From NCBI GenBank assembly GCA_028280065.1, contig JANQMN010000090.1, positions 1 to 56,507 of the forward strand: DNA of 56,507 bases, given 5' to 3'. Shown here piece after piece: positions 8,778 through 17,632 of the stretch (positions are counted from its first letter, which is position 1; every line of letters starts with the position of its first letter). Source of the DNA: Hahella sp. (lineage in GTDB: Bacteria; Pseudomonadota; Gammaproteobacteria; Pseudomonadales; Oleiphilaceae). The position numbers and the translations under genes were made by a program. The notes under the pieces are model-generated. The model worked only from the letters and a program-made list of their open reading frames with translations. It was not told the origin of the DNA and did not search any database.

Positions 8778-9323
8778 ATGAAACTGCAAAAATGTATCCT
8801 TGTGCTGTTGGCACTTTTCATGACTTCCTTTACTTATGGGGAATCCTTTCCTGAGCCGGAAACAGATTTCGACCTTAAGTATGATCTTCGTTACATGAAG
8901 GATCTAAAGGTTGTACCAATCAGCGATAAAACTCCTGAATTTTTGAAACCCTTTGCGGGTCGCTGGGCGGGCCAATACAACGGTGTGATGAACGTGGTTA
9001 TCGTTTTCGAACAGTTGGATGATCCCGATAACATTTACTACACGCACTCTGTTGGTATTACTCCAGCCTACAACATCATGCGAAAGCTACGTGCTCGCAA
9101 TCGTGCTCCAGGGAAGTGGGACGAAAGTCAGAAGAAAATTATTGCGAACTTTGAACCGACCCAGGTTCAGCAGTTCAGCATCACCAAGGAAGGCTTTTTG
9201 AAAGTAGAGTATGAAGAAAAAGGAACTTGGAATTCTTTGGGACTATTGAAGCGGGTACAGGATTATCCCGGGCAGCCAAGCGGCGCTCCTGTTCCGGCGC
9301 CTTTCCAAATGGAAGAGGGTTAG
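8778..9323 (+). CDS. Small secreted protein of unknown function
   Basis: About 181 residues from the ATG at 8778, which has AAGAGG (8763-8768) upstream. It begins with a clear signal peptide (MKLQKCILVLLALFMTSFTYG). The mature part is predicted beta-rich, with LKPFAGRWAGQYNGVMNVVI and later FSITKEGFLKVEYEEKGTW, which could be a lipocalin- or fatty-acid-binding-like small barrel. I do not recognise the family. It sits between the porin and the sugar-binding protein on the same strand, with a hairpin on each side, so it is probably a periplasmic accessory of the glycan-uptake operon. Confidence 0.75.
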   Translation: MKLQKCILVLLALFMTSFTYGESFPEPETDFDLKYDLRYMKDLKVVPISDKTPEFLKPFAGRWAGQYNGVMNVVIVFEQLDDPDNIYYTHSVGITPAYNIMRKLRARNRAPGKWDESQKKIIANFEPTQVQQFSITKEGFLKVEYEEKGTWNSLGLLKRVQDYPGQPSGAPVPAPFQMEEG

Positions 9324-9358
9324 TCATAGCCAGGTGCCCCAGTCTGGCAACTCCTATG

Positions 9359-9385
9359 CATTGACGATGAAAAAGATCGTCAATG
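9359..9385 (+). other. Intercistronic hairpin before sugar-binding protein gene
   Basis: A perfect 10-bp stem (9359-9368 with 9376-9385) and 7-base loop GAAAAAG lie 64 bases before the start of the binding-protein gene. Stem-loops next to binding-protein genes often protect or set the relative abundance of mRNA segments. There is no T-run, so termination is not evident. Confidence 0.5.
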
Positions 9386-9448
9386 GTTTCCCTAGCCAGG
9401 TTGCTGGTTAACGCTTGAAAACGCAATTAATGATTGAAGGCTTTCACT

Positions 9449-10705
9449 ATGAAAACACATTTCAAATTGAGCGGACTCATTGCAGCGGCGGTACTGTCTG
9501 TAAGCACTTTTGTCCAGGCTCAAACTACCATTACGGTTGCTTCTTTTCCCAGTTTTGACGAGGCTGTCAAATTAGCAAAGGAACCATTCGAAAAGCAAAA
9601 CCCGGATATCAAGATCAAGCTGGTCAGCTTGTCATTCAACGATCATCACAATGCCATGACCACGGCATTGGCCACGGGTTCCGGCATTCCTGACTTGATG
9701 GGCTTGGAAATTGCCTATATCGGTAAGTTCGCCGAATCAAAAGGCTTGGAGGATTTAAACCAGGCGCCATACAACGGCAAGGAGTTGGCCACCAAACTCC
9801 ATGGCTTTGGCGTTGCCCAAGGTCAGGATTCCAATGGGGCGCAAATCGCCATGCCGGCCGATGTCAGCCCAGGTACGCTTTTTTACCGAAAGGACATTAT
9901 CGACAAAGCCGGTGTCAGGCCCGAGCAATTGGTGGCGTCCTGGGATTCCTTTATAGAAACCGGCAAAGTCATCAAGGAAAAAACCGGCGCGAATCTCGTG
10001 GCCCATGCCAGTGAGCTCTTCACGGTTTACATCCGTTCCAACCTAAAGGATGGAGAAGGGCTTTACTTTGATAAGGACGGCAACTCATTGCTGAACACGC
10101 CACGCTTCAAGCGTGCATTTGAACTCTCGGTTGCGGCAAGAAAGGCAGGAATCGAGTCGGATATCGGCACATGGAGCAACGACTGGCGCGAAGCTTTTAA
10201 ACGAGAAAGTCTTGCCGCTCAGCTCGATGGCGCATGGTTGGTATTTCACTTCGAAACCTGGCTGAATCCGGAAGGTAAAGGGAACTGGCGTTCCATCCAT
10301 CCGCCTGGAGATTCACATTTTTCCAAGGGAGGCGGATTCTTTGCCATACCCAAGAAGGCCAAGCATAAGGAAGCAGCCTGGAAGTTCATGAAATTCATGA
10401 TTGATAATGTTGAACAACAGCGCAAGGTTTTCAGCGCTACCGGTTCCTATCCGGCGCTAATAGAAGCCATGGAAGACGACGAGTTCCGCAATCAGCCCGT
10501 AGAGTTCCTGGGAGGCCAGAAAGCCCGTGTTCTTTGGCATGAAGCCACCGCAAAAGTTCCGATGATTCCTACTGACAAGTATGACCAAACGGCTGCCGTC
10601 ATCATTGGTACAGCGTTGGACGATGTGCTTGAAGACGATGTGGATATTGACAAGGCGCTTGCTGCTGCAGATAAGAAGTTGAAACGCCGGGTACGTCGTC
10701 GTTAG
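9449..10705 (+). CDS. Periplasmic sugar-binding protein of ABC importer (family 1)
   Basis: About 418 residues from ATG 9449, with AAGG at 9437-9440. An upstream in-frame TTG at 9434 is less likely. Signal peptide residues 1-25 end near VQAQ. The mature sequence starts TTITVASFPSFDEAVKLAK and has the class pattern FEKQNPDIKIKLVS and LATGSGIPDLMGLE, as in carbohydrate-binding proteins of the MalE/UgpB type. It is the binding protein for the permeases at 4335-6175, from which it is separated by the hydrolase, porin and small secreted protein. The basic tail KRRVRRR is unusual for this class. Confidence 0.92.
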   Translation: MKTHFKLSGLIAAAVLSVSTFVQAQTTITVASFPSFDEAVKLAKEPFEKQNPDIKIKLVSLSFNDHHNAMTTALATGSGIPDLMGLEIAYIGKFAESKGLEDLNQAPYNGKELATKLHGFGVAQGQDSNGAQIAMPADVSPGTLFYRKDIIDKAGVRPEQLVASWDSFIETGKVIKEKTGANLVAHASELFTVYIRSNLKDGEGLYFDKDGNSLLNTPRFKRAFELSVAARKAGIESDIGTWSNDWREAFKRESLAAQLDGAWLVFHFETWLNPEGKGNWRSIHPPGDSHFSKGGGFFAIPKKAKHKEAAWKFMKFMIDNVEQQRKVFSATGSYPALIEAMEDDEFRNQPVEFLGGQKARVLWHEATAKVPMIPTDKYDQTAAVIIGTALDDVLEDDVDIDKALAAADKKLKRRVRRR

Positions 10706-10845
10706 CGATTACATCGGATATCGAATCGCTCTGGTCGCCGGCCCGGTTGCCAGGGCGGCTTTGACGAGTTCCTCTACATAGTAGATACCGCTGGTTTCAG
10801 CGGGGTAAGAATTTCGGGTTCCAGTATCGAAGAAGGAGGCGTGTT

Positions 10846-11847
10846 TTGGGTAAATTCAAGTGGGGGCTTATCGGTCCGGGCCGAATCGCCCAACGTTTTG
10901 CGGAATCCTTTGCGGCATTGGAAAGCGCTGAATTGCATGCTGTTGCCAGTAGTAATTTGAAGCGTGGGAAGGCCTTTGCTGCAAAACACGGCTGTCGAAA
11001 GGCCTATGATTCCTACGAGGAACTCATCAAAGATCCGGAAGTGGATGCCGTTTATATCGCCAATCCACACCGTTTTCACTTTGCATCTGCGGAAGCTTGC
11101 ATTGAGGCCGGCAAACCGGTTTTACTTGAGAAGCCGCTAACCGTTAACGCAAATGAAGCCAGCTTCCTAATCGAACTGGCCAATGACAAAGGCGTGTTTC
11201 TAATGGAGGCGCTTTGGTCTCGATTTTTGCCGGTTTGGTTAAAGGTTAAATCCTGGGTTTACTCAGGAATTATTGGAGATATCGTGCTCTTGGACTCTCG
11301 TTTCGGATTCCCCATACCCAGGGACGAGACAGACCGGTTGCTCAATCCTGTCTTGGCCGGCGGGGTATTGCTGGACATGGGTGTATACAATGTTTCCATG
11401 TCCCAGTACGTAATGGACTCTGATCCCGAACATATCGTCTGTGACGGACTGGTAGGAAGTACAGGAGTCGATGAAAGAGTCTCGGCAATTCTTAACTATG
11501 GCGATGCAGTCAGTCAGTTTACCTGTAATTTTCAGGCTTTTACCAAAAACAACTTCGTCATCTATGGCAAATTAGGCCATATTGAGGTTGAACCTTACTT
11601 CTGGGATACGACCAAGGCCAAACTTGTCACCAATACCGGCTATCAGGAAGACTTCGAAGAACCCTTTCTGGCCAACGGTTTCGAGTATCAAATCATGCAC
11701 GCAATGCAACGAATACTTGCCGGAAAACTGGAAAGCGATGTGATTACCTGGAATGACACTATGGGTACGCAGAAGGTGATGGACGAAATTCTACAAACCC
11801 TTGGAATCAGGTTTCAGTTCGACACACTGCATACCTCGGTCGCATAG
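10846..11847 (+). CDS. Gfo/Idh/MocA-family NAD(P)-dependent oxidoreductase
   Basis: 333 residues. The N-terminal Rossmann motif GLIGPGRIAQRFAESF is followed by VDAVYIANPHRFHF and the family's EKPLTVNANEA motif (lysine at about 97). The C-terminal half has the alpha/beta substrate domain typical of glucose-fructose oxidoreductase and dihydrodiol dehydrogenase relatives. TTG 10846 is taken as the start because GAAGGAGG (10832-10839) is well placed and there is no ATG in frame nearby. In this operon it may oxidise a sugar such as xylose, but the substrate is not readable. Confidence 0.88.
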   Translation: MGKFKWGLIGPGRIAQRFAESFAALESAELHAVASSNLKRGKAFAAKHGCRKAYDSYEELIKDPEVDAVYIANPHRFHFASAEACIEAGKPVLLEKPLTVNANEASFLIELANDKGVFLMEALWSRFLPVWLKVKSWVYSGIIGDIVLLDSRFGFPIPRDETDRLLNPVLAGGVLLDMGVYNVSMSQYVMDSDPEHIVCDGLVGSTGVDERVSAILNYGDAVSQFTCNFQAFTKNNFVIYGKLGHIEVEPYFWDTTKAKLVTNTGYQEDFEEPFLANGFEYQIMHAMQRILAGKLESDVITWNDTMGTQKVMDEILQTLGIRFQFDTLHTSVA

Positions 11848-11934
11848 TCGTTTGTTAAGAATGGTTAACCAAAGTAAGGCCATTAACTGCAGTTTGAGAG
11901 TATTGATAAAAAGATAGAAGGTATTGAACATATC

Positions 11935-12651
11935 ATGTCCACTGAAACATTAGCGCAGCGTTTTTGGGAAGACGGCTACATCCTTTTGGAAAACTTTTTT
12001 TCGCCCTGGCTGATGGATGCCTTAAACGAGTTAATTATTGACCACTTTGGTTCAGATCCTTCGATGTTTCACACATACGAGTTTATGTCCAAAGCAAAAA
12101 CTGAAGTTATACCCTGGTTTCCGCAGGAAGAGGGACCGAGTGCGTTCGATGAAATAGAGGCTGAAGAACGATTAAACCAACTCACCGAGCAACTTTTAGG
12201 AGCTCGCTGGCAAAAACTCTACTGTATGGTTATGTTTTCCAAACAGGGTACAGTTGGCCAGGCGTGGCACCAGGATTGTCCCCCTGATCGTCCTGCCTTT
12301 TTTAATTTGAACCGGCTGGTTTACACCACAGACATTCGAGAAAAAATTGGCGGGGAGGTTATGGTTATCCCTGGTTCGCATAAGCGCGGCGAAATTAGCG
12401 TGGGTGATCCCAATGAAGTGTTTCAGGATCAAAAAGTTTTGCGCCCGAGAAAGGGTTCATTGATCCTATTGCACGGACATACCTGGCATCGGGTTGGCGC
12501 TATTAAGTCTGGTTTTCGATTTTCAATTAACTACCGGTCCATGCCGGAATGTGCTTCACCGGACATAACGGATACCTGCGTATATAGAAACATGCGGTAT
12601 TCCTTTTCCAGTAACTCCATGATTCTGGATAGGACCCAGGAGTTACAGTAA
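11935..12651 (+). CDS. Phytanoyl-CoA dioxygenase (PhyH)-family protein
   Basis: 238 residues. The Fe(II)/2-oxoglutarate triad is visible: WHQDCP gives H112 and D114, HTWHRVG gives the distal H185, and the 2-oxoglutarate-binding arginine is probably in GFRFSINYR near residue 195. Length and layout match small bacterial PhyH hydroxylases. It is on the same strand as the oxidoreductase, 87 bases downstream, and is followed closely by the SHOCT-tailed gene. Its substrate is unknown; a tailoring step on a sugar or aglycone is speculative. Confidence 0.85.
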   Translation: MSTETLAQRFWEDGYILLENFFSPWLMDALNELIIDHFGSDPSMFHTYEFMSKAKTEVIPWFPQEEGPSAFDEIEAEERLNQLTEQLLGARWQKLYCMVMFSKQGTVGQAWHQDCPPDRPAFFNLNRLVYTTDIREKIGGEVMVIPGSHKRGEISVGDPNEVFQDQKVLRPRKGSLILLHGHTWHRVGAIKSGFRFSINYRSMPECASPDITDTCVYRNMRYSFSSNSMILDRTQELQ

Positions 12652-12657
12652 TCTCCG

Positions 12658-13509
12658 ATGAGTGGTATTCGTATGAAGTTGCCTAAGGTTCAATTACTTT
12701 TCTCATTAGGCATTAGCACACTGATTTTCCTAACCAGCTTGCCACTATTGGCGGAAGATCATTACCCTATCTATGTCTACGAGAACTTTGAACGGTTTGT
12801 GCGTATCGAAAAAATTGAATCAGGAGCGCAAGCTAATTCCCATCCGACTCACCTTCCTGCCGACGCTATCAAAACGCTACTGGGCGGTATCCGGTTATCC
12901 GGCAGCTTTTTTCAGTCTAAAGAAGAGCCGGTGTTTTCCGAGGAAGAGCTTGCTGAGATAGCTGAACCGCTTTCACTTGCGCTAGCAAAAGCGCAAGCTC
13001 ACGAAGATGTAACTTTTCGATCCGTTGGCGCACATGGATTATTCGGTACAGAGAACGGAATTGATATGACTTCCGCCCGGGTGTTCATACAGGGCGACAA
13101 ACTAAACCTGATATTTGGCCTTATTCACCAAAGAAAAGACCCTAGATCCTTTAGTCAACCTAGAGTCTCTGTTCGTGTTGGTTCACGTGAATCCGAAACC
13201 GTTATTGGGGAGGAATTGGTTGCAGATCGAGGACAGTTAAAGCAAAACCGTCGTGATTGGATAGTATTGCCCATTCAACAGCAACAACTGGTGAAACCGG
13301 ATTCTACTGTGCAAAAGCCTGCAGAAGGAGTTGTGGAATCTTCTGAGTCTGTAATGAATTCAACTTCTAAATTTCCCGCAACCGCAGTTGAAGGACGCGT
13401 ACAAAAGATCCAGGAACGTCTCGAAGTACTCAATCAGCTAAAGAAAAATAAGCTGATCAGCGAAGAAGAGTATTCTGCTCGACGCAAGGCGATTCTTGAC
13501 GAAATCTAA
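12658..13509 (+). CDS. Secreted protein with C-terminal SHOCT-like helix
   Basis: 283 residues. A signal peptide (about residues 6-32, start possibly ATG 12673) is followed by a middle part with no family I recognise and a C-terminal segment ERLEVLNQLKKNKLISEEEY near residue 255. That segment is the SHOCT pattern, a short helix-turn-helix often found at protein ends as an oligomerisation element. It starts six bases after the dioxygenase stop, so co-transcription is likely. Function unknown. Confidence 0.7.
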   Translation: MSGIRMKLPKVQLLFSLGISTLIFLTSLPLLAEDHYPIYVYENFERFVRIEKIESGAQANSHPTHLPADAIKTLLGGIRLSGSFFQSKEEPVFSEEELAEIAEPLSLALAKAQAHEDVTFRSVGAHGLFGTENGIDMTSARVFIQGDKLNLIFGLIHQRKDPRSFSQPRVSVRVGSRESETVIGEELVADRGQLKQNRRDWIVLPIQQQQLVKPDSTVQKPAEGVVESSESVMNSTSKFPATAVEGRVQKIQERLEVLNQLKKNKLISEEEYSARRKAILDEI

Positions 13510-13895
13510 AGCAAGCAATATCCCGACCTACAGCTCCTGAGAGTATTCAGACACATTTGCCGAGTCGACTGGTATCCGCTGTTCGCCATCCCCTCCAATC
13601 GCTTAGTGTTTAAATAAAACTTAAAATGTATATAAACCAGTCATGGTAGTCCCTAATCAGTTTGATTTGTGATAAAAAGAAAATCCTGACGTTTTTCTGA
13701 CTAAATTGTGAATAATTATAAGTTTTTGGTAAGCGTTCTTCTTGTATTGTCTTTCCAAGCGAGGTGAGGGTTATCTCAATCTCCCCCTAGCCAAAAAACT
13801 GAGGCATTAATCCTCAGCAGATCGACTGCTTTGATTGGATATTGAATGCGATGATTTACCTGTTTTCCCGTCAATAAGGACCGAAAGCCAAGGTT
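13510..13895. promoter_or_regulatory. Promoter region of STAND-type regulator
   Basis: A 386-bp AT-rich non-coding stretch. Apart from the left arm of the 55-bp inverted repeat (13664-13718) I see no other repeated structure. The regulator start at 13896 is preceded by a purine-rich CCGAAAGCCAAGG, which can serve as ribosome-binding site. Confidence 0.5.
13664..13718 (+). repeat. 55-bp inverted repeat, left copy
   Basis: This 55-bp segment is the inverse complement of 17527-17581 with only two mismatches (13679 and 13702). Inside it, TTGTGA occurs near both ends (13667 and 13706) and CTGAC occurs twice 11 bases apart (13686 and 13697), so the repeat itself looks like a cluster of protein-binding half-sites. 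It lies 178 bases upstream of the regulator gene. Confidence 0.9.
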
Positions 13896-16800
13896 ATGAT
13901 CTATAGGTTTCAAGAGTTCCAGCTAGACACGAAACGCCACGAGCTAATTAGCGCTGGGCAGGTTCAAGCTTTGTCACCCAAAGCTTTTTCGTTGCTAACT
14001 TACCTGATAGAAAACAAAGATCGAATGGTCTCCAAGCGAGAACTACTGGATGAGTTCTGGCCCTCCAATGTATCAGAAGCTGCCCTGCTGAAATCAATCA
14101 GCTTGATTCGCAAAGCACTTAGTGAGAATGGTGCGGTGGACAGCATTATCAAAACCCACCATGGCCAGGGCTATCGATTTATCGCGGCTCTGAATAGTGG
14201 TTTACCTGAATTCGATTCCCAAACCAATGCATCTGATGCGATGGGAACACTTGGTGAACAAAGACTGGCAGCAGTAATCCATGTCCGAATCCTGGAAACA
14301 GAACGGGATATTACCGAAGTTGATAGTTGGGAAAAAGATCTTGAAGCTTTCTTAAGCCAGGCAAAACCGCTAGTTGAAAATCATCAGGGACAGCTTCTGC
14401 ATATGATGATCGACGGTTTCACGGCTGCATTTGGTCTTCAAGAGCACTGCGATGACGTTGTCCATAGGGCGGTACGCTGCGCTGTCGATTTGCGACAAAA
14501 TGGCACTGCTCAAACAGCGCTATTGAAAGGATTATCCCTGACGATAGGCATAGATGCCGGTCCTGTCGCATTGGATACCAAAGGCAAACAGGATTGGCAA
14601 TTACCCAGCACTATTGAACGTAAAGCGACTCGAATATCGCAAAAAGCGAATATAGGCGACATTCTGTTGAGTAAAAGCACGCTTAGTCAACTCCACAATG
14701 AAGCCGAAACGGAAGCAACTCCCGATGGTTATCGATTGTTGTCTGCACCTAAGTTAAGGGCAGGAATACCTGGCCGACCTTACCATGCCTCGACGAAATT
14801 TGTGGGGCGAAGCGCTGAACTGGCGTTCGTATTAGCCAATCTAGGTCTTTTGTCACAGGGACGGGGGAATGCTCTCATGTTGTCCGGCCCTGCCGGGATC
14901 GGTAAAACCAGGCTCGGTGCAGAAGTACTTAGAAATCACCTTCCGGATGACCACCTACGGTTAACGATTCAGTGTTTACCGAGCTTACGAAATACCCCAC
15001 TGACACCCGTGCGTCATCTATGTGAGTTCCTACTGGATCAGGCGAACTTAACTCCGACGGCAAATGTTGATGTTGATAATGCTCTATTGCGAGATCTGCT
15101 AGACACATCTGTTGGTCAAGAACCACTTTTACAGAGCATGTCAGATCATCAGCGGCGCCAGAAAAGAATCGACTTGTTGAACCGTTTACTAGAAGCAGTT
15201 TGTCAGCGTCAGGCCTTGGTCGTCATTTTGGAGGACGTACACTGGATAGATGAAACATCAAAAGAAATATTCAACGAAATTATTCAACAGTTAGGAGATA
15301 AAGCGTTTCTTTTACTGATAACCAGCCGGCCGACAGAGCTGTCGCTCCAAGTTGATTCTGTATTACCGCTTTCTCCCTTGAACCAAAATGACTGTATGGA
15401 TTTGCTGCAAAGCTATTCTGATTCGCAAGGAATTGCCGGAGAAACAGCGCGAAAACTGGTCCAACGTTGCGCCGGTAACCCGTTCTTTTTAGAAGAGCTG
15501 ATGATTGCTGCGCAATTCGGGGCTGATCCGGAAGGTAAACCGCCAGAGACCGTTCAGGCAGTTATCTCCGTGAGAATTGGAGCGCTGTCAACGATTCAGC
15601 GAACTGCAGTCTATATCATTGCCGTGATAGGGCCACCTGCTCCATTGGAGCTCATTTCCTTTTTATTTGGTCAAGATACGGCAGAGCTACAAACCATTCT
15701 GAGACAACTCATTAGAGCTGGGTTTATCACAGCAAAAGATGGCGGATATAGTTTTCGCCATATGCTGATCAACGATACAGCATATGCGATGGTGGCATCT
15801 GTAGATCGAAAAAAATTACATGGAAAAATTGCTACCTATTTGCAAAAGAATACCGAAGAAGCTTGGGTTCAACCTGAACGGCTTGCTTGGCACTACCAAG
15901 AGGCGGGTGAAACTAATCAGGCTATTCGATATTGGTTGGCGGCTAGCCGCGCCGCCTTGGAGCACTCCACCCATCATGAAACCGTGGCTTTTGCTCTGCA
16001 AGGATTGAATCTGATAGAAAACGACAATATCGAACAGCAGCCTCACGCATTAAGTTTACATTTGCTACTTGCGACGTCATTGACCACCTTAAAAGGTTTT
16101 GGTGACCCTGAAGCGGGCCAGGCATTCAAGAAAGCTAAGACCCTAAATAAAAATATCGGATCAGCGAAGTCGGATATCCGGATTACCGTGGGGCTCTGGA
16201 TTCACGAATGGGTCCGGGGCAATCTGTCAGAATCACTCCGCCATGCCAGAAAACTTATGGATCTGGCAACCGGCTCAGATCATCCTGCTCTTAAACTCCA
16301 GGCGCATGCCAGTATGGGGCAGGTATTGATGCATCTTGGAAAAAATGAAGATGCGTTACGCTACCTGAAAAAAGGCCTCAAGAGCATCGAAAGTGCTCCG
16401 CCCAAAACATTGCCCGAGCAAAATGCCGCAACTTCGTGTGCGGCCTATGCCGCTTGGACAGCCAGTATGCTTGGCTATTCAGAAGAAGCAGAAAACTACT
16501 TTCAACAGTCCCATGATTTAGCTCAGTTGTTTAAGAATCCATTTGCCCAGGCGATTCACTATGCACTTTGTACCGAGTATTTCTTTTTTGAAGGAGATGT
16601 TAAAAGGTGTTTAGAGATAGCGGAACACGCGGTTTCAATAAGTCGCAAACATAACTTTAATTTTTGGTTGGGCACCGGGCTCGTTATGAAGGGCTGGGCA
16701 TATGGCCAATTGGGTGAATCAGATAAAGCGTGTGATGTCGTAGAAGAAGGCATCAAGGTTTTTGAAGCGACGGGGGCTGGCGTTCAACTGGCAAACTGGT

Positions 16801-17051
16801 ATGGGCTTCAGGCGGAAACGCAGCTTGCTTTGGGTCAATACTCTGAGGGACTTAACTCCGTTGTTACCGCGCTGGAGTTCGCTGAGCGAACCGAAGACAA
16901 TTACTTCACGCCACGCTTAAATTGTATCGCGGCTGCATTGTATCGAATTTTAGACCACCCTGAGCTTTCTGATATGCATTCCAACAAGGCTCAAAACCTT
17001 GCCGAGGAATATGGAATTACTGCTAGGGCTATAAAACCTGTAGCAAAGTAA
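13896..17051 (+). CDS. Winged-helix / degenerate cyclase / STAND ATPase / TPR regulator
   Basis: A 1051-residue multidomain protein. Residues 1-100 form an OmpR/CadC-type winged helix (LSPKAFSLLTYLIENKDRMV, then THHGQGYRFIA). Residues about 125-290 resemble a class III nucleotide cyclase (MMIDGFTAAFG, LTIGIDAGPVA). However, the first metal-binding aspartate is not seen where expected (VIHVRILETE), so cyclase activity is doubtful. An AAA/STAND-type ATPase follows with Walker A GPAGIGKT near residue 330, Walker B LVVILEDVHWID and LLLITSRP. The rest, from about 690, is helical TPR-like repeat. The protein is soluble, with no membrane segment. It probably binds DNA and switches with ATP or ligand. 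Its best target candidates are its own promoter and the downstream PG/T6SS-like cassette, both next to a copy of the 55-bp repeat. Confidence 0.88.
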   Translation: MIYRFQEFQLDTKRHELISAGQVQALSPKAFSLLTYLIENKDRMVSKRELLDEFWPSNVSEAALLKSISLIRKALSENGAVDSIIKTHHGQGYRFIAALNSGLPEFDSQTNASDAMGTLGEQRLAAVIHVRILETERDITEVDSWEKDLEAFLSQAKPLVENHQGQLLHMMIDGFTAAFGLQEHCDDVVHRAVRCAVDLRQNGTAQTALLKGLSLTIGIDAGPVALDTKGKQDWQLPSTIERKATRISQKANIGDILLSKSTLSQLHNEAETEATPDGYRLLSAPKLRAGIPGRPYHASTKFVGRSAELAFVLANLGLLSQGRGNALMLSGPAGIGKTRLGAEVLRNHLPDDHLRLTIQCLPSLRNTPLTPVRHLCEFLLDQANLTPTANVDVDNALLRDLLDTSVGQEPLLQSMSDHQRRQKRIDLLNRLLEAVCQRQALVVILEDVHWIDETSKEIFNEIIQQLGDKAFLLLITSRPTELSLQVDSVLPLSPLNQNDCMDLLQSYSDSQGIAGETARKLVQRCAGNPFFLEELMIAAQFGADPEGKPPETVQAVISVRIGALSTIQRTAVYIIAVIGPPAPLELISFLFGQDTAELQTILRQLIRAGFITAKDGGYSFRHMLINDTAYAMVASVDRKKLHGKIATYLQKNTEEAWVQPERLAWHYQEAGETNQAIRYWLAASRAALEHSTHHETVAFALQGLNLIENDNIEQQPHALSLHLLLATSLTTLKGFGDPEAGQAFKKAKTLNKNIGSAKSDIRITVGLWIHEWVRGNLSESLRHARKLMDLATGSDHPALKLQAHASMGQVLMHLGKNEDALRYLKKGLKSIESAPPKTLPEQNAATSCAAYAAWTASMLGYSEEAENYFQQSHDLAQLFKNPFAQAIHYALCTEYFFFEGDVKRCLEIAEHAVSISRKHNFNFWLGTGLVMKGWAYGQLGESDKACDVVEEGIKVFEATGAGVQLANWYGLQAETQLALGQYSEGLNSVVTALEFAERTEDNYFTPRLNCIAAALYRILDHPELSDMHSNKAQNLAEEYGITARAIKPVAK

Positions 17052-17102
17052 AAGGGTTGGAATATTCTCCCCACACCTGGCGTTAGTTCTGGACCAATGG
17101 GC

Positions 17103-17417
17103 TTATTGTTCCATTGTTCTTATCATGCACCGCCTTAGTTTCATGTGACATTTGCAGGCCACCGCGTCGATGTAGGCACTTCGAATTTCGTTGATGAGTG
17201 TTTTGGCAGCATTGGAACCTGAATTTACCAGTACAACAATACCTTGATCCCGCGTTGGATTACTACACATAAATGTTGTGCCGGCGTTGTTAAAGTTGCT
17301 GCCATGAAAGAAGTCCTGATCGCTGAATTCATTAGCCGAGTTATCTAAATTGACCCCAAAAAATAGGGCGATGTATTGGTCGCGACCGGAACAAGTCCCG
17401 ACGCAATTCGGAGAGAT
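17103..17417 (-). pseudogene. Remnant of a beta-lactamase-family serine hydrolase (C-terminus)
   Basis: On the minus strand an open stretch without a start codon encodes about 104 residues. It includes DQDFFHGSNFNNAGTTFMCS and GIVVLVNSGSNAAKTLINEI, then SAYIDAVA. This is the pattern of the C-terminal end of class C beta-lactamase/esterase proteins (glycine-rich HG/G segment, a GIVVLVNS strand, last helix). The N-terminal catalytic part is absent: an in-frame stop lies at 17418-17420. It sits between the regulator and the right copy of the inverted repeat, suggesting that the segment was rearranged or inserted. Confidence 0.6.
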
Positions 17418-17526
17418 TTATGACCGTTGAGTCTATGGATATATAGATGAGAGACTGCAGAACATGTTAATGGCTGCTGATCCTAATGGCGGGAAAACCA
17501 AATCAGACAGGCTAACCAAGAAATTC

Positions 17527-17581
17527 TAATTATTCACAATTTTGTCAGAAAAACGTCAGGATTTTATTTTTATCACAAATC
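17527..17581 (-). repeat. 55-bp inverted repeat, right copy
   Basis: Inverse complement of 13664-13718 with two mismatches. It ends 51 bases before the start of the LysM-domain gene and so may be part of that promoter. No transposase is present between the copies. The 17418-17632 stretch holds nothing else I can identify. Confidence 0.9.
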
Positions 17582-17632
17582 ACACTTATAAAAGGCTGGT
17601 AGATGTTTGAATTTGAGGCTTAAGGGTGCTGA

